From the NCBI GenBank assembly GCA_905221605.1, contig CAJNDS010000202.1, forward strand, positions 646,404 through 706,403: a stretch of DNA of 60,000 nt, given 5' to 3'. This document shows, piece by piece, positions 1-11,867 of this stretch. Below the pieces are notes generated by a model. That model was not told the DNA's origin and did no database searches. It was given only the letters and a program-made list of their open reading frames with translations. Position numbers and translations under genes: made by a program. Position 1 is the first letter of the stretch. Each line of letters starts with the position of its first letter. The DNA is from Symbiodinium natans. Its lineage: Eukaryota; Sar; Dinophyceae; Suessiales; Symbiodiniaceae.

Positions 1-1070
1 GTTTCCAGCACCATGGCCTCTCAAGGTCTCGTTGTCCTTGTCGTCGCTTCCAGTAGAAGTCTGTCGCCCACGATTTGCACGGATGTTCTGAATCTGATCT
101 TGCAGTGTCTGGTCGTCGTCCTGTGCACCAAACACAAGAACACGCTGCATATCTTGCCAAACAGCCTGACCAGGATACGGAAACAAACCTACAGATGCAC
201 GCGAATGATCTTACGAAAGTAAGACTTGGTAGGGCGTTTTTTCAAGTAGTGTCTCCTCCATTGTTCCTACGCATACTGTAGATTTCGTTTGTAGTCAGAC
301 CCTGTATTCGAGCACACATGCACAACGTTCCTCTCTTTCACCATCACGCGCACACACACACACACACCATCAGTTGCGAAGCCGCCAGGCGCCGGCCGAA
401 CACTGCCCCAAACCCTCCCCCCTGGTCGCAGCATTCACAGCGCACAGTGGGTGCAGAACGGGCGATGAACAGCTGAGCGGTCACCCAATCTCTGACAATG
501 ATTGAATTTTTCTGCCAGGAGTTTTTCAGATGTTTCAAGTCGAGGATCTGGGGACGACCCCTGGAATGTCGCGGAATAGCATGGAACGGGGCGCGAGGAA
601 TTCCAAGAGCTTTCGCAGTGGCCGGTAACCATGTCCAGTGTCCAACATATCAGATAGAGCTAAGAAATGTGATGCAGACTAAGTGGGTAACTCGCGAGAA
701 GCTAAGGGTGCCCAAATGACATATTCACGCCGTGAGAACGACAGGCCATGACGTGCTCAATGATAGTCTCCGGGTAACAGAAACACATGCCGAAGTTTGC
801 AAGAATTTCATGTTACGATTCGTTATGGACATGCATGTACTGGCAACAATGCTCAGGCTCTATGGCTAAATATTCCGCGCCCGCTCCTCTTCAACAGCCT
901 GCGGCTCGAGCTTGCGGAGCTCATTGTCGGGTCCGCGTGCCCAGCCCTGCAAAATTCGCCGGGAAACCAAATGCGAACCGTCTTTCCCCTCCTGAGCACA
1001 CGTGAAGAAGCTCCAATGAATGGTCTTGTAAAAGGTCCCATAACCGGCGATGTGCCTTGCAACAGCCAAG

Positions 1071-1157
<87 letters not shown>

Positions 1158-1713
1158 TCTGCTTCATCAGCTGCCATGTACACGCATCCCTACTGCTGTT
1201 TCTGCTGCTGCTGAGCTCTACTGCGGCCACCAAAACGAATTATAATGACATGTCCAATCAATTTGACCTTCGCTGGGCTCGTTGGGAGTTCGGATGCGCT
1301 AGAGGCTCATGCTCATTCCAAGTGTCTTTCGTCCCCCCCAGCGTTTTTTCTGCGTGCAGGTAGAGCCCGTAGCGAAGTCTCCGGAGTGCCCGGTGCTGGC
1401 GCAACTTCATGACCGTGTTCTCGAATTGGTCGTCCTGGCGATATCAAAAAAAAGCCCGTGGCTTCACAGGTCTCAAGAAAATGTCACATGCCATGCGCCA
1501 AAGGCTCCGACAGCTGGTGTTGAACGCCGCAAGTGTTACACATCTATACACATCTATACACACAACCTCTCATCCTGTCAGGAGAGAAAGCACCGACCTC
1601 ACCCTTTACATGCGCCCGGACGTTTAGTTGGAGGTGTCAGAATCGAGGTTCAGTTTCCTGGACTTCAATACATTTATTCGGGATCTGCTACTGCCGTACC
1701 ACACAATGTTGCG
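1..1713. other. Non-coding or unassigned flank with a CTG run
   Basis: This stretch lies downstream of the ion-channel gene. I see no exon I can support. It contains a short CA run near 350-366 and the CTG tract listed separately. The 3' end of the channel gene beyond its S6 segment may lie here, but no frame is convincing. Confidence 0.4.
1072..1155. repeat. (CTG)28 trinucleotide repeat
   Basis: Twenty-eight uninterrupted CTG units (CAG on the minus strand). The tract is open in several frames and would read as poly-Leu, poly-Cys, poly-Gln or poly-Ala. None of these readings is flanked by recognisable protein sequence, so I treat it as a non-coding or UTR/intronic microsatellite. Interrupted CTG units continue to about 1212. 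Confidence 0.95.
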
Positions 1714-3200
1714 TCACTCTCGTCTCTCCTGCTCTCCACGATCTAAGACAGCGGTGAGAAGCACGCCGACTATGAGGTTGATAATCCCCAAGGAGGCGAT
1801 GGCCATGAAGAGAAAAAGGGCTGGCATGAAGAGCCAGCCGACTGGAGCATCGATCCTCCACTCTGGCACTTCTAGAACTGAGCAATGCTGAGCACATAAG
1901 AAGAAACAACTCTCCATGACAGGTGCGCACCAGAAAATGCTTAAAATGTTCCTTTCCTCCTTCGAATCAGATCTATGCCGCTGTATGTTGCTATCTGGGC
2001 CAAGGAGAGCATGGACAAGACCACTCCATTCCAATCCTCTGCGAGATCAGGTCGTGATTCCAAGGAGCCCTTTGTAAGCTCGTACACAAGGATGCCAAAG
2101 ATGTAGCAGATACATACGAGCATTCCAGTGGCCCATGAAAGGACACGCATGGCCGCCACCATGCTGCTTAGTAAGAGCCACAACTGCTGCATGATCTTCA
2201 GCAAGCGGAGTAAGCGCAGCAGCCGCATCAATCGCAGCACCCGCAACACTGCGAAGGCTGAGGTTCCACCTTCAATCTCAATCAGATACGTCATTAAAAG
2301 ATCCAGCCATGCCAATATGAGGCACATCAAGTCGAACTTGGCCCACGAATCGCGCAGCAATGACCGCAGGCTTGGGCAGCAACGCTTCACTCGTACAAGT
2401 TCGAAACACCAATGAAGCAGAAACTCGATGGTGAACATCCCCACGCACACAATCTCAAATACTTGCGCTTCCAAACTCTCTTCGTCAACAATGCCCTGAG
2501 TCGTGATGCCCATCATGGCGCCGTTGGCCAAAATCACCAGGCCGAAGACGAAATCCATCCCCAGGGTACTCTGCATGGCCACCCTTTGCAGAGCTGAGAA
2601 TCACCCATGCTATTCATCTTGTGCTTCTCCAGTCTTTGCCTAGTTCCCTATACAGCGTTTGCACATGTGTGAGAATACGTGTGTGAGAATGTGTGAGAAG
2701 GGCATAGAAGAGCTGGCCTGACGTGCTCCTCCTGCAATAGCTGTTCAATCTCTTCTTCCGAGAGCAGGCAGCCGAAGCGAGTTTCTTCCTCGGGCAAGAC
2801 TGAAAAGTACCGGGCGCACATGTGCTCACAACTTCCTTAAAGCAATCCGTTATCGATGAGTGGACAATAACTTCCCAATCCAAGTCGAAGGTGAGGATCA
2901 CTCACCCTGCGTGAGGCGATTAAAGACTCGACGTCCAAACGGCGCTGCTGCTCTTTAAAGTAATTCACAGCCTGCGCACAGGTTGACATACAATATCATG
3001 CAATGGGTGCCAACTCAAGGAAGCAACGTCAAGTCTGAGTTCAACCACATACCAAACATTCGTTGACATTTCGTTGACTCCGTCGTGAAGCAGACCTCCA
3101 CGAACGGATCCTGGTCTATGTGCCGTGCAGCGACGACGCTTCCGAGATAAGCCTCCTCGGACACAGACAATGGGCTCCGACGAGCTTCACTTCGCCTATT
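1714..3200 (-). CDS. Single-domain voltage-gated ion channel (Ion_trans), core exons
   Basis: Encodes a six-transmembrane cation channel unit of the voltage-gated Na/Ca/K type, in a membrane. Within 2583-1941 one reads S1 (LGMDFVFGLVILANGAMMGI), S2 (VFEIVCVGMFTIEFLLHW), S3 (FDLMCLILAWLDLLMTYLIE), S4 (RVLRLMRLLRLLRLLK, with Arg or Lys at every third position), S5 (GMLVCICYIFGILVYELT) and the start of a pore helix (VLSMLSLAQIAT). The next exon, about 1885-1714, carries S6 (FLFMAIASLGIINLIVGVLL). An upstream exon at 2799-2718 (VLPEEETRFGCLLSEEEIEQ) joins in phase to 2583 through a 134-nt GC-AG intron. Another exon-like stretch at about 3190-3050 includes RRSPLSVSEEAYLGSVVAAR. The GTG at 2582 is internal, not a start. 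Ion selectivity cannot be assigned because the intron falls in the pore loop. The C-terminus is not resolved. Confidence 0.78.
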
Positions 3201-3566
3201 TACTTCCGCACATGCAAAAACTCCCCCAGTCTGAGGTCCTCCTCCCGTATCTCATGTGACTTCACCGAGCCTCCAGAACTTACGAAGGACCTTTCGTGCA
3301 CAGCACAGCATGTTGTCCGCAACCCTGACGACAGCTGAGAACCAGCGAAAACAGCCATTCACATCTTGCGAGGCTAAACAAGTCTCAAAGCTACTTTTGC
3401 GGGCTTCTGCCCCTTGCAGACCTGATGAGCGCTATTAACCTGCAACAGTCCCGAGTGATGCCAGTAGCACGTAGCTGAGGCGAGCCACGTGGTTCCAAAA
3501 AAGGATTTCCTCAGGACTTGCATTGTACAGATTGCCCAGCGGTCTCGCAGCATTGTCAGTAATTAA

Positions 3567-4076
3567 TCAACTCGGTACAGCTTGCAAGAAGCTTGCAGCG
3601 AACCTATTTAAAGAACCGCCAAGCTTCACATTCGACATGCTGCTTTGTGTCAAGGTTACTGCCGGTGCCAGCACCGCTTCGGATTGGGTTTGGTCTCGGC
3701 TTCGAATGCCTCCTGATGAGTTGGTCGTCATTTTGGAGATCCGCAAACGCGGAGGCTCTGGAGTGTCCGGGCTCGTTGCATAGCTGACGGCGGACGGACG
3801 CAGGGCACGCGGAGCTGGCGAGTCTGGGGCAAATCCATAGCTCACACCCGAAGGGCGACTCCGTGAACTCCTCTTGCTGAGTGTGCTGGCTCCGCGCTTG
3901 ATAGCTCCTGCATCGGCTCTGCACACGAGGTGTGATACAACAAAGGCACTGCGTTCTGTAGGTGGTCGTACAGCCTGGCCTTCTTTGGGAGATTCTGGCT
4001 CGGCCGGCTCCATGGCTGGATCATGAGGACAATGAAGATGAAGACCCTTCTTGGCACGAACATGGCGAAAAAACAC
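3567..4076 (-). CDS. Probable N-terminal exon of the channel gene, Ser/Pro-rich
   Basis: An open frame upstream of the channel core, rich in Ser, Pro and Arg. It holds two imperfect copies of a roughly 19-residue unit (RPSGVSYGFAPDSPAPRAL, then RPSAVSYATSPDTPEPPRL), which argues for real coding sequence. Long disordered cytoplasmic N-termini are common in protist channels, so I infer that it belongs to the same gene. The start codon and the exon ends are not determined, and it could instead be a separate small gene. Confidence 0.4.
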   Translation of the reverse strand: MFFRHVRAKKGLHLHCPHDPAMEPAEPESPKEGQAVRPPTERSAFVVSHLVCRADAGAIKRGASTLSKRSSRSRPSGVSYGFAPDSPAPRALRPSAVSYATSPDTPEPPRLRISKMTTNSSGGIRSRDQTQSEAVLAPAVTLTQSSMSNVKLGGSLNRFAASFLQAVPS

Positions 4077-4079
4077 CCT

Positions 4080-5640
4080 AAGATGAACTCAGATTCCAGA
4101 ACATACTTACACCATCTTACGCCTCTCACTACTTTGTCAGACTGTGTCTTGGGTCTTGCATGATACTTGTAGGGATCGGAGATGAAACTATCCTCGCACC
4201 GCAAGTTTGAATTCGGGACACAGCTACACTGCAAGGTGACCTCACCGCGCAAGAAACTTGCCGGGAAAGGACTTGCAATATCTTGTAGTAAGACACGTTC
4301 GTGAGAGAGCGAGCGGTACTGTAGAGAACTGGAGAGAGACAGAGAAAGGGAGACGGAGAGAGAGAGAGAGAGAGACTGCTTCAGCGGGCGAAAGCTGGTG
4401 CAATGGTTGCAGGATGGCGGGTGCCTTCAACGATAGCCCTTGCCATGTGAGCCTCGAGCCAGCCCATAGCCTGCTTTAGCACTGACCAACCAAAACGCAG
4501 ACAGAAGCAGCCCTACCGGCGCGATGATTTGGTGCCCATCAGCTAGGTTTGCAAGAATAAGACGTTGAAGACTTACGTGGCTGAGGGAAATTTGTCTTCA
4601 GGAGGCGGCATTCATGGTGCGAACCTGCACATCGTTGCACTGTAGTTCACCCCAACGACCAGGCAACGGCTCCAAAGTAAAATGCGGGAGTCTCAAATTC
4701 CTACAGAACCCCAAGAAGCAGCTTGTCTCCAGGTATTTTCAACTTGCATCTGATCCAGCCCCCGTTCGAAGGTTCGCAGCTGCTGCATAAATGAGGCCTC
4801 CAAGCAAGCAGCAACTGCAGCGTCTAGCAATGGCGCATGCATGTCGCGAGACGACGATAAGTGCACAGGGATCCCCTAAAGCAACTTTTGCCATTCTGCC
4901 ACGTGCTTGTTGCATGATTCACATGGGACTTGTCCATCGCTCGCGCCCTGCAGCGCAAACAGCAACTGAGCTCCAAGCATTTGGTCTGCAGCTGCCTCTG
5001 CGATCTTGTAGTAGCTGCATTGCAGAACTGAGAGGCGAGGCACGAATCTCACCAACATCTCTCACAACAGTAGCAAGGCCTCAGGGACAACTGCTCGAAC
5101 CTGGCAACGCCACAGTCAACTGTTCAGAGAGTCTGCACTGCACAGTTCATGCTCGTCTGTCTCAACAGGTGCCTCATCATGTATCCCAACACAAGTGATA
5201 CTGACCTGCAACAGCAAGGGTACGGGCATGGCGAAAGCGGATTTTGGAACAAGTTTTTACCACTTTTGCCTCTCATGCCACATGCTGACTGCTTTGCCAT
5301 GTGATGTCACTGTGAGCATTGACGATCAACACTGGTGCAAGTGGCAACATCAATGCAAGTCACTGAAGTCGCCAGGTTGTTGCCGAAGAATACCGATAAC
5401 CCAGCGACGACTAGAAGATGATACCAAAACATGAAGACTAAGGAGAAGAAGTACCGACCATATCACGCACTGGATGTTGGCGACCGGCTTTTCGGTTACG
5501 AAACAGAAAGCTTGATAAGGATTACACTTATCCGTGGCAATGCACCATTGGCCATCGAAGAGAGAACTGAGGGCTGACAGATCGTGTCAGGGGCATCGTG
5601 ATGTCGGAGCTATCAATATATGGTGCCGCGTCGCGTGTCA
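4080..5640. other. Intergenic or intronic, nothing firm
   Basis: Holds a GA tract (4356-4375). A minus-strand frame around 4715-4615 looks weakly coding (LPHFTLEPLPGRWGELQ) and ends in a stop. It could be a terminal exon of the phosphatase-like gene upstream on that strand, but no family motif supports this. Confidence 0.3.
4356..4375. repeat. (GA)10 dinucleotide tract
   Basis: A perfect GA run inside a purine-rich stretch (4329-4375). Confidence 0.9.
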
Positions 5641-5800
5641 GTTACCCCTCTCCACCCCTAAACCCAGGTAAACCCCAAACCCTCATGTAACCCTATACCC
5701 CATCCCCTATACCCGGCCCTGTACCCCAAAAGCCTTCGCCCGAAACCATAAACCCCCAAAGTCCTAAACCCGAAAACCTAGAAGCCTAACCACCCTAATT
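5640..5800. repeat. Degenerate telomere-like (CCCTAAA)n sequence
   Basis: Many imperfect CCCTAAACCC-type words (for example cacccctaaacccag, agtcctaaacccgaaaacct) spaced by unrelated bases. Dinoflagellate telomeres are reported to use TTTAGGG. The degeneracy suggests an old interstitial block rather than a chromosome end. Confidence 0.6.
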
Positions 5801-6019
5801 CTGCAAAAAACCCACAACACCTTCAAAAGCCCAAATTAACACCCCAAGCCGTAGAACCGAGCCCCCCCCCACAGGGGGTGGACAGAAAGAACGAGGGGGA
5901 TGGGGCTTGGTCTGCGGCTGATGTCGCACTGTGTTGCAGCCACACAGCAGACAGGACTTGTACAACTGCGTTTATACTCGTTACATGGAGTAGTGGCTGC
6001 ATAAGGCTGGTATACGAGC

Positions 6020-8235
6020 CTCGAGACACCTTCTCGACAATGAACCAGCACACGGCAGTCATCATCACCTCGCGCATGCGCAACCAACTTGAGTTCCTTG
6101 CCAGGCTCGTGGATTTTTCTAGGATGCAGCTTTCAAGCTTCCCTTCAACTTCGTCTTGTGCGAGGCTACGCTCCGGTTTACACTGGCTTTAATTTGAAGA
6201 GTTGCGGGATTGCTTGCCGTGACTCCCAAGTCAGCTGCGCTTTGAAGTTCGAGCATCATGGATGAAGGCCAACCTCAAACCGAAACTGCCACTTCTTCGC
6301 TGAGGCTCACAGGCATGGCTTGGGAGTGTATCGAACTTGGTCCATGCATGCTGCGCTGCCCGCTATAAACAGGTGTCGAGGCTGCAGCGCAACATCCATG
6401 ACTGCGAGGAGGTCTTCGGATCGATCGTCCTTTGGGGCGTATCTGCCCCACATTTTGTCAAACAGCTCAAAAGCTTCAGCGGTCGTAGAGATGCTTGCAC
6501 TAGCAGCTCCTCGATGGGGACCTGATGATAGGTGAACTGGTCTTCAAAGGCATTGGGGGCCTGGGACGACACATGTCGAATGCAACCGACGAGCACGATT
6601 TTGAGGTTTCGACTGTCAAGGCCACCGGCAACCCTCTAGGAACTCGATGTTTCACGATGTTCCGAGCAGTTCTTCATTTCCAAGTTTGTACAAACCTTGC
6701 CAACAAGTACTACACTGCAAAAGCATACAGCATTCGGCACCAGATGAAGCAGTATGCTGTGAATGCTTGGGCGTGGCATGATGGATGGCAGATCAGACGG
6801 AAAGTACCATTGCTGACACAGTTGGAGTGGTTGGGAAGGCGCGACTGGGTTCCGTTGCTGCCTGTGCGAAGCAGGGTTTCACCCAGCAGAGGTATAGTTG
6901 TGTAAATCGAAAACATGGTGGAAAAGATGTTGCTGTTGAGTGAACCGTTACTGCGACAGGGCTTCACAGAACATCGAAAGTGCATGTGCATGAACCCTGC
7001 GCGTGGTGGATGACTCCGTGTCTAGGACAAGCATGGCCCGAAGTATTGGCAATGCATGGCCCTCACACTGTATTCAACAATGACACCCCGCAGTGCGGGC
7101 TCCGTGTGGCTTGGCTTGTGGGAGCTTATGAGGTTTGAATGTAGCGACCTCTGGCGATGCTTTGGACTTGCCTCGCATCAGCGGACACTTGGAGACTTCA
7201 CCGGGCAGCATCGTGACGTGCTACCAAGCACTGAGCATCCTCAAACAAATCAGCTCCTCCTGCCAACACTCCTTCAACCTGCCAACCACTGCGCTAAGAA
7301 GTTCAGGCGAGAGATGTAATTGCACGTCTCTGACTTCGGCATAAACACGCAGCAAGAACTCACAATGCGCATGAAGCATGCGCAAAGCCCTTGAGGTTGT
7401 GTACCTTTGGGTTTTGCGGGAACGCTTTTATAGATCCTTAAGGTGGTATAAGGGCCAAATTTGGAGTATATTAAGGGGAATTTTTGGGGGGTACAACCTT
7501 CGGGGTACGAGTCTGAATCCCTTGAACTGAAAGGTCAGACCAAACAGCCCCTAAGCACCCGTAGTGGGGGGGTGGGGGCTCTAGGTTTCTCAAGTATGAT
7601 ACTAGGCGCCACGCCTTGGTGACGTTGACGATGTGAGTGACTCCAAGCCGCCTGAACACAGCCCCAAAGAAAGTCCGAGGGAAGAGTGCCGAAGCACGAA
7701 GCCTCAACAATGGCAAACTGTTGGCGAAACGAGCGCCGCCTGGCAGTGCATCGGGGCATCAAAAGAAGACAGCAATTGCAATTGATTCGGAAATCTCTAA
7801 GCATATGCCGCTGGCAGTGAGCAGCACAATTTCCTCGACTCTATATATTGCAGCTAAGCTTCTGATGTAAAGCCCGAACCGGGGCTCCGCTAGCACCTGA
7901 CGCCGGTCATCCGTGACCCCACTCAAAATTCTTGCGGAATCGTGGGATATCTGGCTGCTTCTACCATCTTGCTGGGCACCTCATCGGCAACCGGAAGTGG
8001 CAGCGAGACTGGTAGGTCAGGGGCCGCTGTTGCAATAGGTAGCTCTTCTTCGGGCTGACAGAGTTGCCAACTTGACCTCGCAAAAAAACAAAAAACAAAA
8101 CGCCCTGTGTTGCCGTTGATGCACAGCTTCGTTGTGACATGTTACGCATGTACGCATGTTGCCTGCTGCTTGACAGCAAGACTTTCACTGAAACCGGCGT
8201 CGGTCGCAAATAGAAACTGACCCCATCCCTCAACT
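6020..8235 (-). CDS. Dual-specificity protein phosphatase-like gene, partial model
   Basis: Removes phosphate from Tyr and/or Ser/Thr residues if active. The exon at 6096-6020 reads ELKLVAHARGDDDCRVLVHC and then REGVSR: this is the HCxxGxSR catalytic P-loop, with Cys encoded at 6040-6038, and it ends in a GC donor. Upstream, in the right order, are AVFRRLGVTHIVNVTK (about 7690-7620), matching the early beta-strand motif LGITHVLNVT of the family, and NAFEDQFTYHQVPIEE (about 6583-6535), matching the segment before the catalytic Asp region. Two further frames, PEEELPIATAAPDLPVSLPL (about 8060-7925) and EGWGQFLFATDAGFSESLAV (about 8230-8160), may be N-terminal exons. The exons after the P-loop were not found. 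A coding-looking frame (STTAEAFELFDKMWGRYAPK, about 6500-6390) follows the VPIEE exon in a different frame with no room for an intron. Confidence 0.6.
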
Positions 8236-8239
8236 GAAG

Positions 8240-9640
8240 GAATCGAAGGATTCACAACTAAGTAATCTAAGTCTAGTGGGTCCAGGTGGGTTCTCGCAAG
8301 GTAGTACATAGGAAGCCTCTATCCGACTCTATCCGCTTCAAAAACCTACTGGTCCGTGGCACGAACGAGTTCCAAAGCCCCTGGTCCGAGCCACCGGCCA
8401 GCCGCCACCCTCAGTGACGAAGAACCTGTGCCCGAGCACTCTGTGCTACGCGATTACAGCCAACGGTGAACGCACCGCGCCAACAACCCTTCCAAGCGGA
8501 TGGCAGATTCAGGAACTGCATGAAGCGCCGGGGCACCATGCAATTAGGATGATGGCACTGGACCTGCATCCATGCATATCAGTGCGAATTGCAACGATGT
8601 CAAACATCGCGGTGTGAGCTGGGTGCCTTGCCATGACCAAGCACCTCTCCACCCCCACACACAAGGCTACGCCGGGCACAGCTTAGGTTCGGAACAGTAT
8701 GGAACAGTGCTGCACCGGCGCACCTGCGCAAGTCTGCCTTCTCCAGCCTGCAAGGCTGGCGCAAAGCAACTTGGAGCTGAGCTTTTGAGGGATCCGGAGT
8801 TCCTGTGCTTCGTGACACGGAAGGAGCCAGTGCCACCACCTCAGCGGAGCTTTGCTGATGCATTCTCATAGATTCTCATTCTCTCAGGCAACTCAGGAGA
8901 CGACCGAAAAGGGCAGCTAAAGCTGCAGCTGCCACAGCAGGACATCTGTTATCTCCACGACTGCAGTGGATCAGTACCTTGCATTGCCCCTGCATCTAGA
9001 AGTCCTACTTTAGAAAAACATCCCGACATCCCGGATACAGCAAGAAGCGGCGCGCGCGCATCCCCAATCCGCAGCTGACGCCACAGCACGACACATCTCA
9101 CAAGAGCCCGTTGCTTAACTTGACTGAACCTCAGAGTCTAGCCTCAGACCTCCTCGGAGCTCCGCATGAATTACAAAGTAAACCGTTTCCTCAAGTCACC
9201 ACCCCGGGATTAGGCCCAAGTCCTATAGTACTCACGCAACCTCTCATAACTCATAACAAGCAGAGCATAGCAGAGCCTTGCGCTCATGCTGCAAGTTCCT
9301 GTCGCAAAGCGGCAATCGACAAGAACCTACACGATTGCCTGCAAAAGAAGTACTGGGACATCAGGGCATGTCTTTGTGGTCTTGTCTATGTCTTTTGCTT
9401 GCATCCGGGGCCTCGCAATGAAGCGGAGCGCCCGAGGCAGCAGCACCTCCGACCACCAGTGCTTCGTCGGGTCGCGCCTCAAAGGTAGCGCAGTGTGAAA
9501 TGAAGACGAAAGCGCGACAAAGGCCATGCTTGAATTCCCGAAACGGGGCAAACCAATAATTCCTGAGTGGAAGGCTTCTTTTCATCGGCCGCCGGCAAGT
9601 GCAGATACCGGGGGTCACCTCTCATCACTTTATTCCCCAC
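8240..9640. other. Unassigned; weak plus-strand coding-like frames
   Basis: Frames at 8414-8617 (+) and the end of 8572-8871 (+, containing AKQLGAELLRDPEFLCFVTR) read somewhat like protein, but they match no family I know and lie opposite to all other genes. I do not call a gene. Confidence 0.25.
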
Positions 9641-10170
9641 CTTCGGTGTGGGGTGTTCGATTTTACAAACTAAACTCTTCTCCTTGCCCGGTCTACTCCT
9701 CGCCCACCCAGAGTATCCCCGGAGCGTCCCTAAATTTCAGACAGTGCCCGGAGTGCCCAACCCCAGAGTATTTCTCGGAGAGCCCCTCAATTGGCCCAAC
9801 CCCAGATATCCGCAAAAAGTCCCGGAAGCGCCCAACTCCGGAGTAATCCCAGTTCATCCCTGGAGCGCCACAGTATACCCAGAGAATCCCTGGAGTGCCC
9901 AACTACCCCAGAGCAGAGTGTATCAGTGCCCAACGCAAGATTTTTTCAAACTGGAGTGCCCAACCCCAGAGTCTTCAGAGAATTTCTGGAGTGTCCAACC
10001 TCAGAGTACTTCTCGAGAATGCATGGAGTGCCCCACCCCAGAGTATATCCAGAGAACCCTGGAAGTGCCCAACCCCAGCCCACAGAATCCCTGGAGTGCC
10101 CAGCCCCAGACTATCCTCAGAGCGTCCCTGGAGTGCACAACCCGTCACAACCCCAGAATGGCTCGCCAGT
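9640..10170. repeat. Degenerate minisatellite, unit about 30-42 bp
   Basis: Repeated variants of a unit containing ctggagtgcccaaccccaga and a gagtat-type core. All three plus-strand frames stay open for long runs and give Pro-rich repetitive peptides with different residues, as expected of a tandem repeat lacking stop words rather than a gene. Confidence 0.75.
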
Positions 10171-11728
10171 TCCTCGCCCGCAGGGTGGGGATGTTCCAGG
10201 TAAAATAAGGAAAAGAAAATTGCTCTTGACCGATCGAGTCGGTGCTACATGGTGCGACAGTGCACAACCATGAACCACCTGTTCGCTTCTGCTTGTCCGA
10301 AGCCAACCCGGATAGCGCCTTTCATCTCAGGATGCTCTTCGCCTGAACGATGCAGACTTCTACAGACTCGAAGATTGTGCATTTCGACGCTGCGCTGGCC
10401 TCCACAGTTGAGCACAGCGTCGACGAGGTCCTAGCAAGTTCCGAACACGAAGGAAGCAAGCTGCCGGGAAAAAACACCGTCTCAAAACCTATCACTACTA
10501 TAGTCTGAGAGCTTCTCGGACGAATGTCAAAGAACCCTTTTGATGCCAAGTAGCCCAGACTCTCGGCGGAGCTGCGGATGCGAAATCGCTTATGGCAAGT
10601 CCGGTGTCGCCAATGAAGGACAAGGCCGACAAGGCCTTTGTTGTGAGTTCGAGGCATTTGGGGGGCATTTGGGAGCCGATGCCAGGCACTTTGCCACTGA
10701 ACTGAGGTGAGCTAATGGTAAACGGCTTGGGGAATTCGAGCCTTTTTTAGGTGACAGGTACCAGCTACCAGGCCTCGCACCAACTGGTCCATCTGCGGCG
10801 CCTTGAGACCAGTGCAGCTGCCATTCCGGTCTTCACATGTCTCCACGATTCTTCACATGTCCGCGTGAAACCCCACAGCTATCCCTGTCACGGACCGTCA
10901 CAAGAGACGCCGAGTCATTGAGTACTTATCACTGGGTACATCCAAGAAGATCCGCGAAAAACCATGAAAAGTGCCTCGTCCTGCGTGGTTCCGTCCTTTC
11001 CGTCCACCTCCAACAGGGCTTGGATGACGGCATCGACCTGCACGCACAAGGAACCCGACATGCGAGCCTTTAGCCAGCAAGGGCGAATACACCTGAAAGG
11101 AAAGAAAACGCATGGCCAGCACCACAGCCCCAAATTCGGTACATGTTGTGGCGGCCTCGTGTCTTCGGCAAAAACAAAATGCTACAGCGCAGGGCGCGAA
11201 ACAGCCTATAGGCTTCCGGGACAGCGGAGCGGGTTACCGGGGTACCCACATGATTATCCTTGGCCATGGACGTGCCGTCTTGACAACTTACTGTAATTGC
11301 CCAGTTGAAGTCCTGATGCACTGTACTTTTCGAAGCAAGCAAGCTGCACCTCCTGCGGTTTGCTGCGCGCCGCTTCGAGCAGAACATCGGCCTGGATGCT
11401 AAACACCAAGCAGAAGACTGAAACGGCATGGAGGAAGCGGGCCTATGGAGAACGAGACATGAAGCAGGCAGGAGACGGGTCGAGTGATCTCGATAGATGA
11501 CGGCATGACGACGGCTCAAGTACGGTTCATCGTGGTTCATCTGAAGCCTCTGTTGCATTCCGATGCAAGTCTCCTCTCAGAAGCAACGGCCGAGTGCTCA
11601 ACGTGCTGCCAGAAACGGGCTGGGCTGAGGCCGAGCTGGCGGGCCCAGGCCTTGAAAAAGGGCAATCCGAAAAATGTGCACATCGTCACATCACTGCATA
11701 TCTGCATGTATATATATGGTACCTCCAA
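10171..11728. other. Unassigned stretch
   Basis: One minus-strand frame around 10657-10500 (TKALSALSFIGDTGLAISDF) looks mildly coding. I recognise nothing else, and I cannot link it to the neighbouring genes. Confidence 0.25.
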
Positions 11729-11758
11729 CCCCCCCCCCCCCCCCCCAAAAAAAAAAAA
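11729..11758. repeat. C18-A12 homopolymer junction
   Basis: Eighteen C residues followed directly by twelve A residues. Its exact length may be affected by sequencing error. Confidence 0.85.
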
Positions 11759-11867
11759 GATCCATGCCATTATGCTTCAGTTTACGTCTTTGTCAATTTT
11801 CCTCGTGTGTTGTATGTCTTTTCTTTTGCGTTGTATGTTAAATCGATGTGCTACCAGAACTAAAACC

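Noticed and set aside
797-1363. Poly-Cys, poly-Leu, poly-Gln and poly-Ala frames
   Set aside because: These are translations of the (CTG)28 tract in different frames, without recognisable flanking protein.
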